Notes under the pieces: model-generated
Seen by the model: only the letters and a program-made list of their open reading frames with translations
What the model was told of the DNA's origin: nothing
Database searches by the model: none
Shown here: one piece after another, positions 44,883 to 50,722 of the stretch
Layout of the letters: every line of letters begins with the position of its first letter
Numbering within the stretch: position 1 is the first letter of the stretch
Program-made: the position numbers and the translations under genes
Assembly: GCA_030448265.1 (NCBI GenBank)
Contig: JAUJNG010000028.1
Coordinates: forward strand, 1-50,722
Reading direction: 5' to 3'
DNA from: Abditibacterium sp.
GTDB lineage: Bacteria > Armatimonadota > Abditibacteriia > Abditibacteriales > Abditibacteriaceae
DNA: 50,722 nt

Positions 44883-47213
44883 ATGAAAACCAAGCTGCTT
44901 TTCAAGGCATTCCTCTTTTTGACTTCGGCGCTGGCAAGCTCGCCCCCCGCGCAGGCCCAGACGCCCGATAATCTGCTCATCAATCCCGCTTTCCAAGATG
45001 GCACGGTCGGCTGGCGCGTGCCCAACTCCGAAAAGGGCCGCTCCAGTGTCGTGGACGCGCAAATTGGGCCATACACCAAGGCGCTGCGCGTCGAAGTCAA
45101 GCCCGCGCTGGATGACAAACAGTGGGTCGTTACACTGCGCCAGATTGTAAACGCGTCGCTCAAAAAGGGCGAGCCTCTCACCTTGCGGGCCTGGGTGCGC
45201 TCGCCTGACATCGTCAGAACCTACGCGTTTCTGGAACCGACGGCGGAGCCTTATGTGAAGTCGTTGGAGAAAACCTTCGATCTTTCTCCCGCCTGGCAAG
45301 AGATCAGCGTCAGCGGCGAAGCGCGCCAGGACTACGCGGCGGGTGGCACTTCGGCTGGCCTTCAACTCGCTTTTGGCGCCGGAACCGTTGAAATTACCGG
45401 CGTGCGTTTGCTGCGCGGCGCCATTCCAGCCACCTCGCCGCTGACGCCTCTCGCCGATGTCGCGCCTCTGGCGGTCGCGCCTGCGGCTTCGGGCACGAAT
45501 CTGATCCAAAACGGCGATTTCGCCGCGCCTTTGGAAGGCAACTGGTATCTGGGCGGTCGGGCGATTCCCGCACTGAAAGTTGTGCCCGCGCAAATCGGAA
45601 CTTTCTCCAAGGCGCTTCAGGTCGCGGTGACGGGCACGGCCAGCAGCCGCCCCTGGGATTCTCGCCTGGTGCAAAAGGTGAACGCGCCGGTCAAAAAGGG
45701 TGATGTGATCTCGATTCGGGCCTGGATGCGTTCGCCACAAATCGCTTTCGTGGGACTGGTTTATCAGATGGCCGCCGAGCCTTACACCAAGTCGCTGGAG
45801 CGCACTTTCCGGCTTCAACCGGAGTGGACGCAGTTCGAGTTGTCGGGCGTCGCCAAACAGGATTTCGCGCCAGGCGAGTCGCTCTTCGAGTTCCACCTGG
45901 GGCAACAAGCCACCATCGAAATCGCGGGTGTGCGCGTCGAGAACCTTGGCTCCAATCCGCCAGCAGGACTGGGCCTCAGGCCCGTCGATTACTGGGGCGG
46001 CCAGAAGAACGACGACTCCTGGAAAAAAGCGGCATTTGAGCGCATCGAGAAGATTCGCAAAGGCGACGTCAAAATTCGCGTCGTGGATGCCAAAGGCAAG
46101 CCGATTCGGGGCGCGAAGGTGAAGCTGGCGCAAACCCGCCAGGCGTTCCGCTGGGGCACGGCGATTCGTGAAGGCCGCGTTCTCGACACCCAGAATCCCG
46201 ATCATATCCGCTACCGCGCCGAGATCGAGCGGCTTTACAACACGGTTGTCTTCGAAGGTTCGATGAAATGGGGCATCTACAACACGCCCAATTCGCAGGT
46301 CGAGGAGTCCGAGCGGGCGAGGCTTCTGCCGCAAGTCGATGAAGCGATTCGCCAACTGCGCGCCAAAGGCTTCGAAGTGCGCGGCCACGCGCTGGTGTGG
46401 GGCCGTCCCGACCATCTGCCGCACAAAGTTCTCAATCTGGAGAACGAAGCGCTACGTGTGGCGGTCAAAGATCATATTACCGATTATGTGAACCGTTTCG
46501 AGGGCCAGGTTTATGTGTGGGACGTGGTCAACGAAGTCATCACCAACCACTGGCTGTGGGACAAAATCGGCTGGGAAAACTTCGCTAACTCCTACAAATG
46601 GGCGCGTGAGGCCGATCCCAACCTTTTGCTGGCCTACAACGATTACAACATCACCAACGAGGCCAAAGGCACCTGGCAGCGCGAGGCGATCAAGACCAAA
46701 ATCCAGTATTTGATTGACCAGGGCGCGCCGCTCGACATCATCGGCGACCAGGCGCACATGGACGTTCCGCTCACGCCGCACTCGCGCGTTCTGGAAATTC
46801 TGGATGAGATGGGCAAGTTCGGCAAACCCATCGAAATCACCGAATTCGACGCCGGCATTGCCGACGACAAAATTCACGGCGAATACGTGCGCGACTGGCT
46901 GATTGCGGCGTTTTCGCATCCCAAAGTCGAATCGTTCGTGATGTGGGGATTTTGGGAAGGCGCTCACTGGCGCGGGGCGGAAGGCGCCATGTTTCGCAAA
47001 GACTGGAGCAAGCGTCCCGCGCAGGTCGCTTATGAGAAATTGGTGTTAGGTGACTGGATGACCAACAAAACGCTGCAAACCGGCGCCGATGGCGCGATTT
47101 CGACGCGCGGTTTTCTGGGCGATTACAATGTGACGATTACGGCGGGTGGGAAATCGAAGAGCGTGAAGCTGAAGCTGCCAAAAGATGGTGCGCGGTTGCA
47201 AATCGCGTTGTAA
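44883..47213 (+). CDS. Secreted GH10 endo-xylanase-like enzyme with two CBM4/9-type domains (module A)
   Basis: The 776-residue protein has a signal peptide (MKTKLLFKAFLFLTSALASSPPAQAQ). Two carbohydrate-binding-like beta-sandwich domains of CBM_4_9 type follow (about 30-180, LLINPAFQDGTVGWRV; and about 205-350, LIQNGDFAAPLEGNWY). A short segment carries VVDAKGKPIRGAKVKLAQTRQAFRWGTAI, and the GH10 barrel spans about 420-750. The acid/base is Glu551 in VWDVVNEV and the nucleophile is Glu654 in EITEFDAG; HALVWG and GDQAHMD also fit GH10. It should hydrolyse beta-1,4-xylan or related glycans. The ATG at 44883 directly precedes the signal peptide. Confidence 0.92.
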   Translation: MKTKLLFKAFLFLTSALASSPPAQAQTPDNLLINPAFQDGTVGWRVPNSEKGRSSVVDAQIGPYTKALRVEVKPALDDKQWVVTLRQIVNASLKKGEPLTLRAWVRSPDIVRTYAFLEPTAEPYVKSLEKTFDLSPAWQEISVSGEARQDYAAGGTSAGLQLAFGAGTVEITGVRLLRGAIPATSPLTPLADVAPLAVAPAASGTNLIQNGDFAAPLEGNWYLGGRAIPALKVVPAQIGTFSKALQVAVTGTASSRPWDSRLVQKVNAPVKKGDVISIRAWMRSPQIAFVGLVYQMAAEPYTKSLERTFRLQPEWTQFELSGVAKQDFAPGESLFEFHLGQQATIEIAGVRVENLGSNPPAGLGLRPVDYWGGQKNDDSWKKAAFERIEKIRKGDVKIRVVDAKGKPIRGAKVKLAQTRQAFRWGTAIREGRVLDTQNPDHIRYRAEIERLYNTVVFEGSMKWGIYNTPNSQVEESERARLLPQVDEAIRQLRAKGFEVRGHALVWGRPDHLPHKVLNLENEALRVAVKDHITDYVNRFEGQVYVWDVVNEVITNHWLWDKIGWENFANSYKWAREADPNLLLAYNDYNITNEAKGTWQREAIKTKIQYLIDQGAPLDIIGDQAHMDVPLTPHSRVLEILDEMGKFGKPIEITEFDAGIADDKIHGEYVRDWLIAAFSHPKVESFVMWGFWEGAHWRGAEGAMFRKDWSKRPAQVAYEKLVLGDWMTNKTLQTGADGAISTRGFLGDYNVTITAGGKSKSVKLKLPKDGARLQIAL

Positions 47214-47261
47214 TTTCCATCAGCCTTACGTCCAAACAGCAAGGACATCACATCGAATGCA

Positions 47262-47285
47262 GGCGCCGGAAAAAATTCCGGCGCC
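47262..47285 (+). terminator. Terminator-like hairpin after module A
   Basis: GGCGCCGGAA and TTCCGGCGCC form a perfect 10-bp stem with an AAAA loop, followed by GTTTGTGTTT. It separates the GH10 gene from the promoter of the second LacI gene. Confidence 0.78.
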
Positions 47286-47292
47286 GTTTGTG

Positions 47293-47344
47293 TTTGAAAA
47301 ATGCTCGTTCTGGGTATAATAGATTTGTTGGAACGTTCCGACAA
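47293..47344 (+). promoter_or_regulatory. Promoter and operator of the second LacI gene
   Basis: TTTGAA (47293-47298) and TATAAT (47315-47320) are again 16 bases apart, and GGTATAATAGATTTG is shared with module A. The operator TTGTTGGAACGTTCCGACAA (47325-47344) is palindromic with one mismatch per half-site. Only the GGAA..TTCC core is shared with the module A operator. Confidence 0.85.
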
Positions 47345-47349
47345 CTTCG

Positions 47350-48405
47350 ATGCCTCCTATTTCCACTCGTAAATCCGCCACCATTCACGACGTTGCCCGC
47401 GCCGTGGGAATGTCGAAAAGCACGGTTTCGGCGGCGCTGATTGGCAACTCGCGCCATTCGGAGGCGACGCGTCAAGCGGTTTTGAAAGCGGCGCAGGAGT
47501 TGGGATATGAAGCCAATTATCACGCCCAGGGCTTGCGGAAGCAGTTGAACGATATTATCGGGTTCTTCTCGCCTGGCCTCGATCTGGGCGTTTCGACGCT
47601 CAAAACGCAGGCGATCACGCAGCGACTTTCGGCCAGGGGCTACAACGTGCCGGTGTTGGCCTACGGCTGCCGCGAGAATGGCGAGTTTTACGGGCAGGAA
47701 GAGCTACTGGCCGATTTGCGGCGCCAAAAACCGCGCGCCATGATCTGTTCGACGCGCAATCTGCAATATGAGCGCGCGCAGCAGGAGCTGCGGCGTTATC
47801 TGGAAGATGGCGGCATCGCGGTTTGTTTCGACTGGCCCATCGCTGTCGAAACCGACGCGGTTTTGTTCGACCGCGTCCACAACTCTTATGTGGCGACGCG
47901 GCATCTACTCGAAATGGGGCACCGCGACATCGGTTTCTACATTCCTGGCCTCGATATTTCCGGCAATCCGCGTGTCGAGGGTTTTTCTCAGGCCCTTTCG
48001 GAATGGGGATTGAAACCGCGCGCCGAATGGTTTTTCTGCGGTGGTTTCCACCTGGAAGCCGAACGTGAAGGGCGCTGGCTCGCCGAAAAGTTTTTGCAGC
48101 TTCACGAGCGTCCCACCGCGATGGCGGTCGTGAACGACATTACCGCACTGGCTTTCGCCTCGCAAATCAAAATCGCCGGAATCGAAATCCCGCGCGATCT
48201 CAGTCTGGTCGGCCACGACGGGCGCGCGGCGGCGGAAATCGGGTTTTTGCCGCTCACGACGGTCACCTATCCGGTCGAGGCGATTGCCGATGCCGTCGTC
48301 GAAATGCTCGAATCTCGGCTTTCGGGCCACAGCACCGGCCCTGCGCGCAGAGAAATCGTGCTCGGCCATCTCATCGAGCGCCAGAGTGTGCGCCGCCTGA
48401 GTTAA
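47350..48405 (+). CDS. LacI-family transcriptional regulator (module B)
   Basis: The 351-residue paralogue of the regulator at 42743 has the same length. The helix-turn-helix reads ATIHDVARAVGMSKSTVSAALIGNSRHSEATRQAVLKAAQELGYEAN. The effector domain is almost the same from GFFSPGLDLG to CFDWPI, with long stretches identical at DNA level (for example GAGCTACTGGCCGATTTGCG at 43097 and 47701). Divergence is concentrated in the DNA-binding domain and in patches of the C-terminal lobe. It starts 5 bases after its operator. Confidence 0.92.
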   Translation: MPPISTRKSATIHDVARAVGMSKSTVSAALIGNSRHSEATRQAVLKAAQELGYEANYHAQGLRKQLNDIIGFFSPGLDLGVSTLKTQAITQRLSARGYNVPVLAYGCRENGEFYGQEELLADLRRQKPRAMICSTRNLQYERAQQELRRYLEDGGIAVCFDWPIAVETDAVLFDRVHNSYVATRHLLEMGHRDIGFYIPGLDISGNPRVEGFSQALSEWGLKPRAEWFFCGGFHLEAEREGRWLAEKFLQLHERPTAMAVVNDITALAFASQIKIAGIEIPRDLSLVGHDGRAAAEIGFLPLTTVTYPVEAIADAVVEMLESRLSGHSTGPARREIVLGHLIERQSVRRLS

Positions 48406-48440
48406 CAACCAACACTCGCTTAGAACTCTTTGGAGACACC

Positions 48441-49184
48441 ATGAAAACCACCAGAAAAGCTTTCACCCTCATCGAATTGCTCGTCGTTATAGCCATAATA
48501 GCTATTCTCGCGGCGATTCTCTTTCCCGTCTTCGGACGCGCCCGCGAAAACGCGCGGCGTTCGTCGTGCCAGAGCAATTTGAAGCAGATCGGCCTCGGCT
48601 GGCTGCAATATTCTCAGGACTACGACGAACGGGTTTTGCCCGTCAACCAGACCGCGAACAACTTTGCCGCGCCACGGGCCGGATGGTTTAGCATCGTCCA
48701 ACCTTATATGAAGAGTTCCCAGGTGATGACCTGTCCCAGCGACCCCGACAACACCATTATTTCCTTTTGGTTTGGCAGCACTCCGCCATCTCAGCAGTTT
48801 CATCTCAGCTACGGCTACAACCAGAGGATGGGCATTTTTAATGCTGCCCTCAACCGGCCCGATGGTGGCATTTCGCTCACCACGATCAACGAGCCGGCAG
48901 CGCACGTTATCATCACCGATTCGGGAGCCAATCCCAGCACCAATGCCGATCCGACCAAATGGACTGCCAAAAAAGGCTCCTGGCTGCTGGATCACTCGGA
49001 CCGTAGCAACGTCAACAGCGCTAACCCCGACAACGCAGCGCCCATTCCGCGCCACCTGGAAACCACCAACGTGCTTTATGCCGACGGGCACGTCAAATCG
49101 CTGCGAATTCCAAAATTCTACCGCTTTCCCAATGCCTATTCGCCGTGCCTCGATCCCAACGCCACCAATAAATCCTGCTCGTGA
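48441..49184 (+). CDS. DUF1559 pseudopilin-like secreted protein (module B)
   Basis: The 247-residue protein shares a nearly identical N-terminus with the module A pseudopilin (prepilin motif RKAFTLIELLVVIAIIAILAAILFPVFGRARENARRSSCQSNLKQ). It diverges in the globular part and ends with VLYADGHVKSLRIPKFYRFP plus a Cys pair (SPCLDPNATNKSC). TTTGGAGACACC precedes the ATG, as in module A. The GH10 gene follows after 22 bases without the hairpin seen in module A. Confidence 0.92.
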   Translation: MKTTRKAFTLIELLVVIAIIAILAAILFPVFGRARENARRSSCQSNLKQIGLGWLQYSQDYDERVLPVNQTANNFAAPRAGWFSIVQPYMKSSQVMTCPSDPDNTIISFWFGSTPPSQQFHLSYGYNQRMGIFNAALNRPDGGISLTTINEPAAHVIITDSGANPSTNADPTKWTAKKGSWLLDHSDRSNVNSANPDNAAPIPRHLETTNVLYADGHVKSLRIPKFYRFPNAYSPCLDPNATNKSCS

Positions 49185-49206
49185 CGAGTTGAAAATCCGA
49201 TTCACT

Positions 49207-50722
49207 ATGAAGGCTCCAATTTTTCGCTTCGCCACTCTTTTGGGCGTTTTGTCGCTGGCGATTTGGCCCACCCGCGCCCAAACGCCCGATAATCTGCTCG
49301 TCAATCCCGCTTTCGAGGATGGCACCACCGGCTGGCGCGTGCCCAACTCCGAAAAAGGCCGCTCCCGCGTCGTGGACGCCCAAATCGGGCCATACACCAA
49401 GGCGCTGCGCGTCGAAGTCAAGCCCGCGCCCGACGACAAACAGTGGGCCGTCGTGCTGCGCCAGATCGTGAATGCGCCGCTCCAAAAGGGCGAGCCGCTC
49501 ACCTTTCGGGCCTGGGTGCGTTCGCCCGACATCGCCAAGACCTACGCTTTTGTGGAGCCGATGGCGGAGCCTTATGTGAAATCGCTGGAGAAAACCTTCG
49601 ACCTTTCTCCCGCCTGGCAGGAAGTGGTCGTCAGCGGCACGGCGCGCGAAGATTACGCCGCCAATGGCACCTCGACCGGCCTGCAACTCGCGTTTGGGGC
49701 GGGCAGCGTCGAAATCACCGGCGTGCGTCTCATGCGCGGCACATCGGCCCAAACCGCGCCGATGGCGCCGGTCGCCAACGTCGCGCCTTTGCCCACCACG
49801 CCGACTATCGCGGGCGTGAGCCTGATTCAAAACGGCGATTTCACCGCGCCCCTGCAAGGCAACTGGTATGGCGGCGGCAAGCTGCCGCCACAGATGGAAA
49901 TCGTGCCCGCTCAGGTTGGCAATTTCTCCAAGGCGCTGCGCTTGTCGGTCACGGCGCCCGCCGACAGCAGGCCCTGGGATTCTCGTCTGGCGCAGAACGT
50001 GAACGTGCCCGTCAAAAAGGGCGATGTCATTTACATCCGCGGCTGGGTGCGTTCGCCGCAAAGCGGCCCCATCGGGATGTTTTATCAGATGGTCGCCGAT
50101 CCTTTCACCAAATCGGCGGAGCGCCTCTTTAAACTGACACCGCAGTGGACGGAATTCAAGTTTTCCGGCGTCGCCAAACAGGATTTCGCGCCAGGGGAGT
50201 CGCTTTTCGAGTTCCATGTCGGACAGACCAATGGCACCGTCGAAATCGCGGGCGTGCGCGTCGAGAACCTCGGCCCCACGCCGCCCGCCGGTCTGGAAAT
50301 TACGCCCGTCGATTACTGGGGCGGTAAGAAGAACGACGAGAGCTGGAAAAAAGCGGCATTTGAACGCATCGAGAAAATCCGCAAAGGCGACGTGAAAATC
50401 CGCGTCGTGGATGCCAAAGGCAAGCCGGTTCGCGGTGCCCAGGTGAAACTGGCGCAGACTCGCCAGCAGTTTCGCTGGGGCACCGCCATCAACGAAAACC
50501 GCGTCATCGACACCCAGAACCCCGATCACATTCGCTACCGCGCCGAAATCGAGCGACTTTACAACACCGTCGTTTTTGAAGGCTCGATGAAGTGGGGTAT
50601 CTGGAAAACCACCAACGTTGCGGAAGAAGAAGCCAAACGCGCCAGGGTTTTGCCGCAGGTCGAAGAGGCGATTCGCCAACTGCGCGCCAAAGGCTTCGAA
50701 GTGCGCGGCCACGCGCTGGTGT
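49207..50722 (+). CDS. Secreted GH10 xylanase-like enzyme, N-terminal part (module B, cut by window end)
   Basis: The frame is open for 505 codons to the window edge. The signal peptide (MKAPIFRFATLLGVLSLAIWPTRAQ) is followed by two CBM_4_9-type domains (NLLVNPAFEDGTTGWRV and SLIQNGDFTAPLQGNWYGGG) and the start of the GH10 barrel (FRWGTAI...YNTVVFEGSMKWG...GFEVRGHALV). It is collinear with the module A enzyme, with high identity. The catalytic Glu residues lie beyond the window and cannot be checked. Confidence 0.9.
   Translation, partial: MKAPIFRFATLLGVLSLAIWPTRAQTPDNLLVNPAFEDGTTGWRVPNSEKGRSRVVDAQIGPYTKALRVEVKPAPDDKQWAVVLRQIVNAPLQKGEPLTFRAWVRSPDIAKTYAFVEPMAEPYVKSLEKTFDLSPAWQEVVVSGTAREDYAANGTSTGLQLAFGAGSVEITGVRLMRGTSAQTAPMAPVANVAPLPTTPTIAGVSLIQNGDFTAPLQGNWYGGGKLPPQMEIVPAQVGNFSKALRLSVTAPADSRPWDSRLAQNVNVPVKKGDVIYIRGWVRSPQSGPIGMFYQMVADPFTKSAERLFKLTPQWTEFKFSGVAKQDFAPGESLFEFHVGQTNGTVEIAGVRVENLGPTPPAGLEITPVDYWGGKKNDESWKKAAFERIEKIRKGDVKIRVVDAKGKPVRGAQVKLAQTRQQFRWGTAINENRVIDTQNPDHIRYRAEIERLYNTVVFEGSMKWGIWKTTNVAEEEAKRARVLPQVEEAIRQLRAKGFEVRGHALV

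Noticed and set aside
44778..46424. Long minus-strand ORFs opposite the GH10 genes (also 49093-50712)
   Set aside because: They arise from GC-rich codon use in the GH10 genes; the two antisense frames resemble each other only because the sense genes are paralogues.
1..50722. CRISPR array, integrase-bounded island or prophage
   Set aside because: No spaced direct repeats of CRISPR type, no integrase or phage structural gene, and no tRNA-adjacent boundary were found.

Overview
The window is a contiguous stretch of a GC-rich bacterial chromosome. No rRNA or tRNA genes, CRISPR arrays or phage genes were seen. Several traits occur together: a 20S proteasome with a Pup/UBact-type ligase outside any actinobacterial setting, DUF1559 pseudopilins, a DUF6785-type membrane protein, a carB split into halves, and many MocA-type oxidoreductases. 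Together they point to the Armatimonadota/Abditibacteriota neighbourhood. This assignment is an inference from gene content, not from a marker-gene search.

Layout. (1) 1-3.7 kb, + strand: the end of a UBact-like modifier gene, then prcB, prcA and a pafA-type ligase, with a long inverted repeat in each gap between them. (2) 3.8-21 kb, mostly - strand, housekeeping and carbohydrate-related genes: lytic transglycosylase, uvrC, SDR, moaB, MFS transporter, a large secreted CBM9/sialidase-like protein, DUF6785 transporter-like protein, tatD and a MocA oxidoreductase; yqhA lies on +. (3) 21.2-24.3 kb, + strand: rpsF-ssb-rpsR and a ROK kinase. (4) 24.4-27.3 kb: a hypothetical gene and a DsbA-like gene on -, then on + a type II restriction-modification pair (N4-type methyltransferase with an SNase-like tail, and an MjaI-like endonuclease). 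(5) 27.4-36.8 kb, - strand: the pyrimidine operon pyrR-pyrB-pyrC-carA-...-carB(N-half). It has a clear sigma70-type promoter, a leader ORF and a leader terminator. Three toxin-antitoxin modules and a WD40 gene sit between carA and carB. (6) 36.8-42.7 kb: HPP protein, MocA oxidoreductase, an exbB-exbD-TonB/VWA operon and a sugar isomerase. (7) 42.7 kb to the end, + strand: two paralogous modules, each LacI regulator - DUF1559 pseudopilin - secreted GH10 xylanase-like enzyme. The second is cut by the window end.

How the genes work together. The first genes form a proteasome and tagging system. The pyr operon makes UMP precursors and appears to be controlled by attenuation. The ExbBD-VWA operon probably energises an envelope process. 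The duplicated LacI/pilin/GH10 modules look like regulated hemicellulose utilisation with module-specific operators. At least 20 long, near-perfect inverted repeats of several families occupy gene junctions throughout, often containing stop codons; they are the most pervasive unexplained structure here.

The strongest leads are: the UBact-like tail ending in Lys; the TonB-like protein whose C-terminal domain is a VWA domain; the duplicated LacI/pseudopilin/GH10 cassette with diverged operators; the leader-peptide and terminator arrangement of the pyr operon; and the toxin-antitoxin island flanked by a duplicated carB 5' end.
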